DNA of 64,000 bases from Streptomyces sp. CB00455 (GTDB taxonomy: Bacteria > Actinomycetota > Actinomycetes > Streptomycetales > Streptomycetaceae): assembly GCF_001905445.1 (NCBI RefSeq), contig NZ_LIVQ01000007.1:308766-372765 (forward strand), in the 5' to 3' direction. Made by a program: the position numbers and the translations under genes. Under the pieces are notes generated by a model. That model saw only the letters and a list, made by a program, of their open reading frames with translations, had not been told where the DNA came from and did no database searches. Shown piece after piece: positions 52,980-61,998 of the stretch. Within the stretch, counting starts at the first letter, position 1, and each line of letters begins with the position of its first letter.

Positions 52980-54242
52980 ATGCCCGGCGTCATGTCCGAC
53001 GCACCCGCGCACGTCGCCCATCGGGCCGCCCGCGCCCGTACGAGGAGGCGCACGGCTTCCTTCACCCTCGACGTGTCGATACTCGCGGCCCTCCTGGCCG
53101 CGTCCAGCGCTCCGACCCCGCTCTACCCTCTCTACCAGGACCAGTGGGGCCTCTCCGCGCTCGCCGTCACCGTGGTCTTCAGCGCGTACGCCCTGGCCCT
53201 GTTGCTGGCCCTGCTCACCACCGGAGCGCTCTCCGACCACCTGGGGCGACGCCCCGTCCTGGCAGGCACCCTGCTCATGGCGGCCGCCTCCATGGTCCTC
53301 CTGGCCTCAGCGGACGGCGCGGGCTCCCTGACCATCGCCCGGGTCCTGCAGGGAGCGGCCACCGGCGCGGCCACCAGCGCCGCGGGCGCGGCGCTCCTCG
53401 ACCTGGAGAACCCCCGGCGCCCGGGCCGGTCCGCCCTGGCCAACACCGTCACCCCCGTCGCCGGTATGGCCACCGGCGTGCTCCTCTCCACCCTGCTCGT
53501 CCGTTTCGCCCCCGCCCCCACCGTCACCGTCTACGTACTGCTGGCGGCGCTGTTCCTCGCCCAGGCGATCGCGGCCACTTTCACCACGGAGACGGCCCAC
53601 CGCCGCGCGGGAGCGCTGCGGTCGCTGCGCCCGCGGGCCGGCGTCCCGCCCCCGGTCCGCCGCACCCTGCTGGCCGCGGGCGCCGCTGTCGGCACCGTCT
53701 GGGCGCTGGGCGGCTTCTACTCCTCCCTCGGCCCGGCCCTCGTAGGCCTGGTGGCCCCCGACGCCCCGCAAGCAGCCCGTGGCATGGTCTTCTTCACCCT
53801 CAGTGCCACCGCCGCACTCACCGTATGGGCGCTGCGGCGCAGGCCGCCCCGCGCCACTGTGATCGGCGGCTGTCTGTCCGTCCTGCCCGCCGCGGCGCTG
53901 ACCCTGAGCGGTCTGCACGGCGCCGGGCTGCCCGCCGTCTACGGCGGCGCGGTACTGGCCGGCATCGCCTTCGGCGCCGTTTCCCAGGGGGCGCTGCGTA
54001 TGCTCCTCGCCTCGCTCGACGAGCGGGACCGCGCCGCGACACTGGCCGCCTACTACATCCTCAGCTACCTCTCCATGAGCCTGCCCGCCGTCGCCGCGGG
54101 CGCCGCCACCCAGCACTACGGGCTGGGGGCCACCTCACACGCCTACGCCCTCACCGCCGCTCTCCTCGCTCTGGCGGCCCTGGCGGCACTCACCGCGTCA
54201 CGACACGGGGCGGCCCGCCACGAAGCCGACCGCTCCCACTGA
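52980..54242 (+). CDS. MFS transporter of amidase/MBL module
   Basis: A 420-residue, 12-helix major facilitator protein. AASSAPTPLYPLYQDQWGLS in helix 1 and GALSDHLGRRPVLAGTLLMA in the helix 2-3 loop are typical of the actinomycete YdhP/Ara-like branch. AAGGAG precedes ATG 52980, 26 bp from the operator. The metallo-beta-lactamase gene follows 51 bp later on the same strand. Probably exports or imports the molecule handled by the two hydrolases. Confidence 0.88.
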   Translation: MPGVMSDAPAHVAHRAARARTRRRTASFTLDVSILAALLAASSAPTPLYPLYQDQWGLSALAVTVVFSAYALALLLALLTTGALSDHLGRRPVLAGTLLMAAASMVLLASADGAGSLTIARVLQGAATGAATSAAGAALLDLENPRRPGRSALANTVTPVAGMATGVLLSTLLVRFAPAPTVTVYVLLAALFLAQAIAATFTTETAHRRAGALRSLRPRAGVPPPVRRTLLAAGAAVGTVWALGGFYSSLGPALVGLVAPDAPQAARGMVFFTLSATAALTVWALRRRPPRATVIGGCLSVLPAAALTLSGLHGAGLPAVYGGAVLAGIAFGAVSQGALRMLLASLDERDRAATLAAYYILSYLSMSLPAVAAGAATQHYGLGATSHAYALTAALLALAALAALTASRHGAARHEADRSH

Positions 54243-54293
54243 AGAGAACAACCGACCGCTTCCGCCGAAGAGAACCAAAGGGAACGACACACC

Positions 54294-55196
54294 ATGCACA
54301 CTTCCCCCGCCGCCACCCCCGTCCCCTCCTGGACCGTGGGCGGCGTCACCGTCCACCGCATCGACGAAGTCGCCCTGCCGCCCGCGACCGGACCCTGGCT
54401 GCTGCCCGACGCCACCCCTGAGGTGGTGACCGCCCAGGACTGGCTGCACCCACACTTCGCCGGCCAGGACGGGATTCTGCACATCGACAGCCACAGCTTC
54501 GCGTTCGCCGTGAACGGGCTGCGCGTTCTCGTCGACACCGGCATCGGCAACGGCAAGGAGCGGGCCAACCCGGCCTGGCACGACCTGCGGACCGACTTCC
54601 TGGAGCACCTCACCGGCGCCGGTTTCCCCCCGGACTCCGTCGACCTGGTGATCCTCACCCACCTGCACGCCGATCACGTCGGCTGGAACACACGGCAGGT
54701 GAACGGCGAATGGGTCCCCACCTTCCCCAACGCCCGCTACCTCACCTCCCGCGCCGAGCGGGAGTTCTGGGCCACGTACGACATGGAGGAACCTCGCGAA
54801 CAGATGTTCCGCGACTCCGTGATCCCGGTCGAACAGGCGGGTCTGCTGAGCACGGTCGACGTCCCGCACGAGGGGGCCGAGATCACCCCCGGCCTGCGCT
54901 TGATCCCGACACCCGGCCACACCCCCGGACACGTCGCCGTGGAACTGACCAGCCAGGGTGAGACGGCACTGATCTCCGGCGACTGCGTCCACCACCCCGT
55001 CCAGCTCGCCCACCCCGTCATCGGCTCCTGCGTCGACATCGACCCGCGGCAGTCCGCGGCCACCCGCCGCAAGTTGCTCCGCTCCCTCGCCGGCACGGAC
55101 ACCCTCCTCCTCGGCACCCACTTCGCACCGCCCACCGCCGGCCGCGTGACCGCCCACGGGGACGCCTACCGGTTGGAGCCCGTCCCCGCTTCCTGA
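54294..55196 (+). CDS. Metallo-beta-lactamase-fold hydrolase
   Basis: A 300-residue MBL protein: LVDTGIGNGK, the metal motif THLHADHVGW (His123, His125, Asp127, His128), PTPGHTPGHVAVEL and SGDCVHHP, with a late GTHFAPPTAGR. The pattern is that of AHL-lactonase/AttM-like and related lactone or ester hydrolases, rather than true beta-lactamases. It sits in an operon with the MFS gene under the inverted-repeat operator. Together with the amidase it could degrade an amide/lactone compound such as a signal or antibiotic. Confidence 0.88.
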   Translation: MHTSPAATPVPSWTVGGVTVHRIDEVALPPATGPWLLPDATPEVVTAQDWLHPHFAGQDGILHIDSHSFAFAVNGLRVLVDTGIGNGKERANPAWHDLRTDFLEHLTGAGFPPDSVDLVILTHLHADHVGWNTRQVNGEWVPTFPNARYLTSRAEREFWATYDMEEPREQMFRDSVIPVEQAGLLSTVDVPHEGAEITPGLRLIPTPGHTPGHVAVELTSQGETALISGDCVHHPVQLAHPVIGSCVDIDPRQSAATRRKLLRSLAGTDTLLLGTHFAPPTAGRVTAHGDAYRLEPVPAS

Positions 55197-55620
55197 TGCC
55201 GTTGCCACGCCGCCCCGGTCACCGCAGGTATGGCCGCCCCTCGGACCCCACCAGGGCCGCTCCTCGCGAATTCGCCGCCGAGGTCGAACACGCCAGGGAC
55301 AAGTACGCGAAGGGCGTCTACGTACGGGGGACAGCCGGCTCGAATCGATGGGTTTCCTCTCCCCGACGCCTGGCCACCGGTGGCACCCGACACTGTGCGA
55401 GCCATGCGAGGGCAAAACGGTCGCGGCAGAGGACCAGGCCGAACGCGACCGCCTGGAGGCGGAGGCCGCCGAGACCGCCGAGAAGGCCCGCGGCTGGCGC
55501 TCCCGCTTCCGCCCGGGGCAAGCCCACTGACGCCCTGGGCAAGCCTCCCGCTGACAGCGTGGGCAAGCCATAGGTGACCTGGGCAAGCCCCCGTTGTCGG
55601 CGGTGGCTCGGGGCTGGACT
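55197..55620. other. Hypothetical gene fragment and short repeats
   Basis: A plus-strand tail CEPCEGKTVAAEDQAERDRL then AEAAETAEKARGWRSRFRP looks like the end of a zinc-ribbon protein. It is followed by four GGGCAAGCC copies at 55516, 55537, 55561 and 55581 (spacing 20-24 bp). Confidence 0.4.
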
Positions 55621-55669
55621 CGCAACAACGCCCCCCAACCCGGATCGGCTGGGGGGCGGCCTTGTTGCG
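55621..55669 (-). terminator. Long hairpin, terminator of next gene
   Basis: Arms CGCAACAA-CGCCCCCCA and TGGGGGGCG-(GCC)-TTGTTGCG form a 17-bp interrupted stem. It begins 5 bp past the stop of the minus-strand gene. Confidence 0.75.
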
Positions 55670-55673
55670 ACGC

Positions 55674-55955
55674 TCAGGCGTACGGGTCTTGCCGGAAGTA
55701 GTCGGGGGCGAGGTGCCGCAGACGGTCATCTTCCTCAGTGACCAACTCGAGGAAGATGTGCAGGCCGTCATCGAAGATGCCATGGTGGTCGTAGCTGAAC
55801 CAGGAGTCCACCACCCGGTAGCGGTCGCCGCGCAGAAGTACCCCCGTTCCGACGGGAAGGTTCAGCAGCCCGTTCTCCTGCATGGACAGAACGGCTGAGC
55901 TGTTCGCCTCGTGAAAGTACGTCGGCCACTGGTAGACGCTGGGAACATCTGACAT
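55674..55955 (-). CDS. Small hypothetical protein
   Basis: A 93-residue protein beginning MSDVPSVYQWPTYFHEANSS; VGTGVLLRGDRYRVVDSWFS then YDHHGIFDDGLHIFLELV is its core. A GGGGAGGA ribosome binding site supports ATG 55955 over the upstream 56009 start. Beta-rich with no membrane segment. A small soluble domain seen in actinomycetes; I do not recognise a function. Confidence 0.7.
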   Translation of the reverse strand: MSDVPSVYQWPTYFHEANSSAVLSMQENGLLNLPVGTGVLLRGDRYRVVDSWFSYDHHGIFDDGLHIFLELVTEEDDRLRHLAPDYFRQDPYA

Positions 55956-56114
55956 CTGGTTCCTCCCCATGGTCATGGGACGCTCGGCGCGCACCCACGG
56001 GTAGATCATGCCTCGGGTTCAGCCTTCACGGTTTGGCGGCAGCGGCTGGGCAGGGTTGCTCTGCCCTGCCGCTGCGGCTACTCCCAGGGCCGTGGCAGCG
56101 CGTTCGACAGGGCT

Positions 56115-56663
56115 GTGAACCGGCCCACCGCAGGCTCGGGCTGGGCCAACCAGGGGCACCCCGACCGGGTGCCCGCCACCTATCACCGCACCCACGGGGT
56201 GCGCTACTTCCACGGCTGTTACTCAGTCGGGAGCGACACTTTGTGGGGTATCAACCGCCGCAGGAAGGGTGCCGTGAACACGCTGGCCGCCTTGAAGTCG
56301 ATCCGCGCCGCCCGGCCCGACGAAGCACCGATCTACGTGATCATGGACAACCTGTCCGCTCACAAGGGCAGCGACATCCGCCGCTGGGCAGGAAAGAACA
56401 AGGTCGAGTTGTGCTTCACCCCGACCTACGCCTCTTGGGCGAACCCGATCGAAGCCCACTTCGGACCGCTGAGGCAGTTCACCATCGCCAATTCGAATTA
56501 CTCGAACCACACGGTCCAGACCCGGGCCCTGCACGCCTACCTGCGGTGACGCAACGCCAACGCCCGCCACCGCGATGTCCTGGCCGCCGAGCGCAAGAAC
56601 GCGCCCGCATCCGCAGCGAGAAAGGCATCCGCTGGGGCGGACGCCCCCTCGCCGCTGCCGCCT
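56115..56663 (+). pseudogene. IS630-family transposase, C-terminal half
   Basis: YHRTHGVRYFHGCYSVGSDT, IYVIMDNLSAHKGSDIRRWA (second catalytic Asp), ELCFTPTYASWANPIEAHFG and LRQFTIANSNYSNHTVQTRA end at TGA 56547, where Trp is expected, then continue NANARHRDVLAAER in the same and another frame. The N-terminal half is absent. Confidence 0.85.
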
Positions 56664-56697
56664 GAACAACCTGGCGAACCTATGCGGTCACAGCACT

Positions 56698-56860
56698 AGA
56701 TGACGGTGGTGGCGGGGCAGTCCTCGGCGAGCTCGAGGAGTGCCTGGCGTTCGTTCTCGTCGACGGCCAGATGCCAGCGCAACTTCGTGCCAGCCCAGGT
56801 CGCGGCGTAGGTGCAGTGGTAGGAGCCGTCCGAGGGCAGCGCCACTCGGCAGGGCCCTTG
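56698..56860 (-). pseudogene. HNH-like C-terminal fragment
   Basis: Minus-strand peptide SYHCTYAATWAGTKLRWHLA then VDENERQALLELAEDC resembles the tail of a secreted HNH/DUF1524-type nuclease family of streptomycetes. Short and truncated. Confidence 0.45.
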
Positions 56861-56920
56861 TCGATCTCGGACCGGTCAGAGGCGGCCGAGACCGCGATCA
56901 GGGTGTCGGCGACGCTTGGT

Positions 56921-56960
56921 CGCTCCCCGCTCCCCGCTCCCCGCTCCCCGCTCCCCGCTG
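56921..56960. repeat. 7-bp microsatellite (CGCTCCC)n
   Basis: Five and a half perfect tandem copies of CGCTCCC. Lies in relic sequence and is likely polymorphic. Confidence 0.9.
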
Positions 56961-57245
56961 GCCCTGGCCCTCGCCGACCTCGTCGCCACCGATGTCGAAC
57001 ACCAAGCTGAGGCCCTGGAGACACTGCGCGACCGCACCGGACGCGAACTCCGCTCGGCCATCGACTCCTTCGCGGGGCAGCGCTCCAGCACCCCGCATGG
57101 CCCCAGACGGGACCAGAAGCGTGAGCTGGTGCGGGGCTGCATCGCGAGGGCTTCTTAGAGACCCGCGCCTCCGCGCCTCCGCACAACTCATCGCCGACCC
57201 GCTCGGCGTCTCCCGGGCGACCGTCTGCAACTACGCGAAGCGGTA
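56960..57245 (+). pseudogene. YheO-like PAS/HTH regulator fragment
   Basis: LALADLVATDVEHQAEALET, DQKRELVRGCIARA and, after a frame change, SAQLIADPLGVSRATVCNYA ending in KR and TAG. The last peptide is the HTH_22 recognition region of YheO-type regulators. The N-terminal PAS part is absent or unrecognisable. Confidence 0.55.
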
Positions 57246-57402
57246 GCCGCCCTTGGCCGGACGGCAGACGCGCGCCCACGGCCCGAACCCGCGCCGGTAG
57301 CTCGAGCCGCACGGCGGCCTCGCAGGCGAGGACGCTGAGCGGGTCGGCGTCCTTGCCGCGCCGGCAGCCGGGCCGCGTCGAAACGCACCGCGTTGTCGAT
57401 GA

Positions 57403-57729
57403 TCAGGCAGCCGTGGGTACGGGTGCCAGACGTCGCATGAAAACTGCCTGGACGCCGCCGTCGAGGAGGTCGTCCGTACGGGCGAGGAACTCCTGGAGGT
57501 GCGGCCTTTCGAGGTTGGCTGCGTGGTCCTGCCCGCTGCGCCACACCTCGTGGAAGTGGAACGAGGCTGGGTCGTTCACGTCGACGTGCAGGTCGTAGCT
57601 GATGCAGCCGGGTTCACTCAACGTGTGCGGCACGAGCGCAGTCAACGTTTCCCGAAGTTCCTGTTCCCGTCCGGCTCTCGCCCGCAGCCGGGCGACGACA
57701 GTGAGGCTCTCGTGATTCACGGATGACAT
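57403..57729 (-). CDS. Antibiotic biosynthesis monooxygenase (ABM/YgiN-like)
   Basis: A 108-residue dimeric ferredoxin-like alpha+beta barrel protein: SLTVVARLRARAGREQELRE, EPGCISYDLHVDVNDPASFH and FHEVWRSGQDHAANLERPHL. Such proteins oxidise or bind quinone/anthrone-type aromatics without cofactors; YgiN is a quinol monooxygenase. AGGAG lies 10 bases before the ATG. Divergent from a MocR regulator gene with a 93-bp shared promoter region, which strongly suggests regulation. Confidence 0.88.
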   Translation of the reverse strand: MSSVNHESLTVVARLRARAGREQELRETLTALVPHTLSEPGCISYDLHVDVNDPASFHFHEVWRSGQDHAANLERPHLQEFLARTDDLLDGGVQAVFMRRLAPVPTAA

Positions 57730-57822
57730 CAGTGGGTGCTCCTGGTTCCTGGCCTGGCATGAACGCCGGGCTTGCGAACACTGACGCTAGGAAGAACCGG
57801 TCCGGGTGTACAGTCCACTCGC

Positions 57823-59217
57823 ATGCCTGTTGACCGGACCAATCGCGCAACCTGCCTGCTCGTCGAGCTCCCCGACGACGGTCGCCCGATGCACGAGCGC
57901 CTCACCGGCGCGATCAGGATCGCCATCGGACAGGGCCGGCTCGGGCCCGGGCATCTGCTTCCGTCCAGTCGTACGCTCGCGGCGGAACTCGGCTGTTCCC
58001 GGTGGGTCGTCAACGAGGCGTACGTCCAACTCACCGCCGAGGGACACCTGCAGACCCGGCGGGGTTCGGGCACCCGGGTCGCCGCCACCCGGAGCGAGCC
58101 GGCACCGAAGCGGAGCGCGGCTCCGGATGCTCCGCCGTGTGTGGCAGATCTTCGGCCCGGCGCCCCGGACATCAACGGATTCCCCGCCGCTGCCTGGATG
58201 CGGTCCCTTCGGCACGTGCTCACCGTCGCCGACTGGTCGCCGCCGGTCTTCCCGCCCGCAGAGGGAGTACCCCGCCTGCGGGAGGTGGTCGCCGGCTACC
58301 TGAGGCGGGCTCGGGGCATCCCGGTGGAGAGCGAGGAGGTATTGATCACCTGCGGCACCTCGCACGGCATGGCCGCTGTCGCGCGCGTGCTGAGCACCAG
58401 GGCGGATTGCGGGATGGCAGTTGAGGATCCCGGCTGGTTCCGCCTGCGGGAGGTGGCCGCCGCCGCGGGCTTGCGCATCGAGCCGGTCACCGTGGACTCG
58501 TCAGGGGTCGACGTCGAGGCCGTGCGCCGGGCGGATGTCGGCGCGCTGGTCTGCGCGCCGGCCCACCAGTTCCCTACCGGCGCGGTGCTGTCGCCGGACC
58601 GTCGTCGGGCCCTGCTGGCCTGGGCTGCACGGAGTTCTGGTCTGATCGTGGAGGACGACTACGACGCCGAGTTCCGTTACGACGGCCGGCCGGTCGGCGC
58701 GTTGGCCGGTCTCGGGCGCGAACATGTCGCCTATCTGGGTTCGGTCAGCAAGACGTTGCACCCCGGCCTACGGCTCGGATGGCTCGTGCCGCCCGCCGGC
58801 CTGCGCAGGCCGCTGCTCTCGGCCCTGGAGGCGACCGGCGGCGGACCCAGCACGCTCGAACAACTCACCTTCGCGCATTTCGTCGAGACCGGCGGCTACG
58901 ACCGGCATCTACGGCGGGCCCGCAAGGCGTACCGCGCCCGCCGGGACGCTCTGGTCGCCGCCCTGACCAGGCACGCCGCGATCAGCGCCGACGGCATCGC
59001 CGCCGGTCTGCATCTGACGGTGCCGTTGCCGCAGGGCACCGACGAGCATGCCGTGGTCGCACGGCTGGGGGAGCTGGGCATCGCGGTGGTGCCGCTCGCC
59101 CGGTACACGATCAGCCGTCAGGCGCCTGCCCTCGTCGTCGGGTACGGCCGGCTCGCCCCGTCCCGGGCGGTGTGGGCGGCCGACCGGATCGCCGAGGCCG
59201 TTCGTGAGTGCCGGTAG
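57823..59217 (+). CDS. MocR-type regulator (GntR HTH + aminotransferase fold)
   Basis: A 464-residue regulator. Residues 15-85 are a GntR winged helix (PDDGRPMHERLTGAIRIAIG, LPSSRTLAAELGCSRWVVNE), followed by a fold-type I aminotransferase domain with EDDYDAEFRYDGRP and the PLP lysine Lys310 in LGSVSKTLHPGLRLGW. Start ATG 57823. MocR proteins sense PLP or amino compounds and commonly control a divergent gene, here ABM. No pdxST genes nearby, so PdxR identity is unlikely. Confidence 0.92.
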   Translation: MPVDRTNRATCLLVELPDDGRPMHERLTGAIRIAIGQGRLGPGHLLPSSRTLAAELGCSRWVVNEAYVQLTAEGHLQTRRGSGTRVAATRSEPAPKRSAAPDAPPCVADLRPGAPDINGFPAAAWMRSLRHVLTVADWSPPVFPPAEGVPRLREVVAGYLRRARGIPVESEEVLITCGTSHGMAAVARVLSTRADCGMAVEDPGWFRLREVAAAAGLRIEPVTVDSSGVDVEAVRRADVGALVCAPAHQFPTGAVLSPDRRRALLAWAARSSGLIVEDDYDAEFRYDGRPVGALAGLGREHVAYLGSVSKTLHPGLRLGWLVPPAGLRRPLLSALEATGGGPSTLEQLTFAHFVETGGYDRHLRRARKAYRARRDALVAALTRHAAISADGIAAGLHLTVPLPQGTDEHAVVARLGELGIAVVPLARYTISRQAPALVVGYGRLAPSRAVWAADRIAEAVRECR

Positions 59218-59288
59218 CCGAGGCCGAGAGCGTGAGTGCGTAGTTCGGCGATGCGGGTCGGCGCGAGCGCCTAGTAGTGCTTTGTTAG

Positions 59289-59870
59289 CTGCTGTCGTAG
59301 GGCTGTCTGGTGGTTTGTCGGCAGGTTGGGCAGGTGCCCGTCCAGGTGGCGATGAGGTGTTGGAGGAGGTCCAGGGCCTGGTAGAGGGTCAGGCCCTGGC
59401 AGGGACTTTTGGGGCCCTCCGCTGCTCGGTCAGGAACAGATGGGCGGCGGTGACGAGGGTGACGTGGCGGTGCCAGCCGGTGAAGGAGCGGCCCTCGAAC
59501 TGGTCCAGGCCCAGGACGGTTTTCAGTTCGCGGTAGTCGTGCTCGATCCGCCAGCGGGCCTTCGCGAGGCGGACGAGGTCTTTGGCAGGAATGTCGGCGG
59601 GCAGGTTCGAGATCCAGTACTTCACCGGCTCTGTTTCGCCGTCGGGCCACTGGGCGAGCAGCCAGGTGAGGGGGATGGTGCCGTCGGCGACGGGTTTGGG
59701 CCGGCGGCCCGCGAGGCGGGCCCGCAGGAGCACGAAGTGCGAGCTCATCGCCCCCTTCGAGCCCTTGCGCCAGGTCAGTGTGCGTCCCGCCTGGCGGCCG
59801 GCGGCCAGCACGTGCTCGCGTAAGGAGACCGGCCGGGTGCGGTAACGGGGGCCGCGCACTGCTGCTCTTT
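59289..59870 (-). pseudogene. IS701-like transposase C-terminal part
   Basis: VSLREHVLAAGRQAGRTLTW, SHFVLLRARLAGRRPKPVAD, PVKYWISNLPADIPAKDLVR and the ARWRIEHDYRELKTVLGLDQ block with catalytic Glu are IS701-type. After a frameshift near 59405 the end LTLYQALDLLQHLIATWTGT is in a second frame. 5' half missing. Confidence 0.85.
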
Positions 59871-59934
59871 GTCCGCTCCCGCCCCGTCGGTTGGCTGCTC
59901 TTCCCCCCGCTGGCGGCCCTCCTGGATGCCGGCA

Positions 59935-60165
59935 GCGGATTCGGCAGTGGAATGCAGGCGGGCACGCCCTCGGCCAGCAGGCACCGTATCTGCTCCGGGT
60001 CGGCGGGGGCGCAGCGGTTGCCGGTGTCCCAGCAGTCGCCGGTGTGTACGCGAGCCGGAAGCCTGCCGTTTCCGATTCCGCGCTCGATCAGCCAACCTCG
60101 ATCGACCGGGGCGGCGTCTTCCGGCGCCCGATGCGATTCCAGCAGCTGCACCTGGACATGGGGGC
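59935..60165 (-). pseudogene. DUF6233-like fragment
   Basis: RGWLIERGIGNGRLPARVHT then GDCWDTGNRCAPADPEQIRC and LLAEGVPACI is the DUF6233 signature. The N-terminal part and final residues are lost; the transposase relic joins at its 3' side. Confidence 0.75.
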
Positions 60166-60299
60166 CGGGGGTGCTCTGGGGTTCGGAGGAGCAGCTCAGA
60201 GCGCCCGCGGCCTCTGAGTGCCGTAGGGGTGGAGTGGGAAGGGGGTGCCTGGTGGTGCGAAGTGCCTGGCTGGTGTCCGAACAGGCTACGGACCACGAT

Positions 60300-60490
60300 T
60301 CGCTTGGAGAGGTGATTCATCTCCCGCATCGACCATCGTCGGAGGTCGTCGAACCGCGGCGCCGCCCGGCCTGCCGCCTCTGCATGGCCCGCCGGCACAT
60401 CCACGGCCTCGTCGTCCGCAGCACGCCGCACCACGAAGCCGTCTGCCACCGGCATCACCGCTGGCTCCTCGGCGATGAACAGCACGCCTG
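60300..60490 (+). pseudogene. TniQ-like zinc-binding fragment
   Basis: PACRLCMARRHIHGLVVRST then HHEAVCHRHHRWLLGDEQ has the Cys-x-x-Cys and CHRHHRWL pattern of TniQ-type or related transposition proteins. It covers only about 50 codons and overlaps the start of the next gene. Confidence 0.45.
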
Positions 60491-60921
60491 ACACGGCTGC
60501 CCGAGGTCCTGCGGGCCCCGGTGAGAACGACGGCTTCCGGGTCGTGCAGGCCGAGCGCCACTTCGGCGTTCGATTCCCCGCGGACTATCGACACTTCCTG
60601 GCCACGGAAGGGAGCATGAGCCAGTTCGTTCTTCCTGCGGACGACTTCCTGATGATCAATGCCATCGCGGAGCTCATCGAAGTCAATGAGGCCGGCGAGT
60701 TCCAGAAGCGCTTCCCCGGGAGCGTCGTCATCGGCGGGGACGGAAGCCGCGAAATGCTCACCCACGACTTCCGGCAGACACCCCCGCCGCTGGTCCTGCT
60801 CGACGTCTCCGCTCAGGACTGGTCATCCGCCATTCACCAGGCGATGTCGCTCTTCGCCCTGCTCGAACAGTTCCCGGAAACCGGCTGGAACTGGGACGAA
60901 CCCGAGTCGTCGCCTTCCTGA
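60475..60921 (+). CDS. SMI1/KNR4 (SUKH) family protein
   Basis: A 148-residue SUKH-fold protein: QAERHFGVRFPADYRHFLAT is the diagnostic N-terminal helix, LPADDFLMINAIAELIEVNE follows, then SVVIGGDGSREMLTHDFRQT and VLLDVSAQDWSSAIHQAMSL. SUKH proteins are widely predicted immunity proteins for nuclease toxins, but no toxin is adjacent. The start overlaps a TniQ-like fragment, so the native N-terminus could be slightly later. Confidence 0.82.
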   Translation: MNSTPDTAARGPAGPGENDGFRVVQAERHFGVRFPADYRHFLATEGSMSQFVLPADDFLMINAIAELIEVNEAGEFQKRFPGSVVIGGDGSREMLTHDFRQTPPPLVLLDVSAQDWSSAIHQAMSLFALLEQFPETGWNWDEPESSPS

Positions 60922-61226
60922 CCAGTCTCGACGGAATTGGTGCTGCCAGCTCCCAGCCACGAAGTTGGTCATCGGCTTGGTCCGAAACTGCCACCTTCAC
61001 TGCGAATCATGGGGCCAGGAATCTCGCCATCCTGACGGAGCCCAGCTCAGGACTCCCCTCCCTCGCCGTGATCGATGAGACGTGCACTCGACTCCGTCCA
61101 CGACTCTCCCGAGACGCCTCGCTCCACCTGCCCTGAGTCTCGACTCAACCTGTCAGCCCGCAGGTCAGCGGCCCTCTCTCTGTAAGATCTAATGAGACGG
61201 GACACGGACCTCCAGGCTGGGCCACG
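60922..61226. other. No gene recognised
   Basis: Short intergenic stretch between convergent genes. No clear hairpin was noticed, and no open frame has a known domain. Confidence 0.5.
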
Positions 61227-61721
61227 TCACAGACACATCCAGCAGTAGAGCTGCTCGTCGGCCTCGAGAGCCCGCCTGGCGAGCAGGATGATCTCTTCAG
61301 CCACCGGCTGCATGTCTTCGACGCGCGCTCCGTGCAGCTCTTCCGCTTGCACCCACCTGGCGACGATGGTCGGCACTTCGGAGTCGCGCACAGCGGCCAG
61401 GGTGTCCCGTACCTGGGGATTGAGTTCGACGACCCACGGTCCCGTCACCCATGGGTCGTCCTCGTCCTCGGGGCCGTCCGGGCCGGGCACCGGGGAGACC
61501 GGCCACACGGCCACATCCTCGACCAGGTCCACTCGCCACGGAACCTGCCGGATGGCAGCAATCAGCATCGCCAAGACCACAGTCGGGTCCACATGCTTAG
61601 CCGCGACCCCATCGAAGGCAGGGGGCCCTGCGCCGAGCGGGGACCCACCATCCGCCCGCTCAAGCACCCCCACAACCGATGCTGCATCCACCGCGCGGAA
61701 GTAGTCAGTCAGAGCGCCCAT
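61227..61721 (-). CDS. Acidic conserved hypothetical protein
   Basis: A 164-residue protein from ATG 61721 with GGAGGGAAGGAA upstream. MGALTDYFRAVDAASVVGVL then PAFDGVAAKHVDPTVVLAML, a Pro/Asp-rich loop (GPDGPEDEDDPWVTGPWVVE) and a C-terminal YCWMCL. It looks like an actinomycete immunity-type or scaffolding protein; similar proteins occur next to SUKH genes. No domain name can be given with confidence. Confidence 0.72.
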   Translation of the reverse strand: MGALTDYFRAVDAASVVGVLERADGGSPLGAGPPAFDGVAAKHVDPTVVLAMLIAAIRQVPWRVDLVEDVAVWPVSPVPGPDGPEDEDDPWVTGPWVVELNPQVRDTLAAVRDSEVPTIVARWVQAEELHGARVEDMQPVAEEIILLARRALEADEQLYCWMCL

Positions 61722-61998
61722 TTCCTTCCCTCCAGTTTCCAGTTGGCCGCCAGGCAGTAGATCAGGCAGCACCCACAGCACGAGAGGTCGGACCAGATGG
61801 ACTGAGACGTGTGTTAGGCGACTCTCTGCGTGAGCACGTAGGTGGGGGCTCGCGACGCTCGCGATGGACATGAGTGTTGATCTCGGTGGGGAGTCAGAGC
61901 CTTTTTCGTGTGCGACGACAGGCCGAACACGAAGCGCTGGTTCACGAGAGCGGTTCCGCGTCGGGACGTGCCCATCGTTTGGTGATGTGCGGCTCGGA

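Noticed and set aside
54294..55196. True beta-lactamase
   Set aside because: No class B active-site Cys/His set beyond HxHxDH; the sequence resembles lactonase-type MBL proteins.
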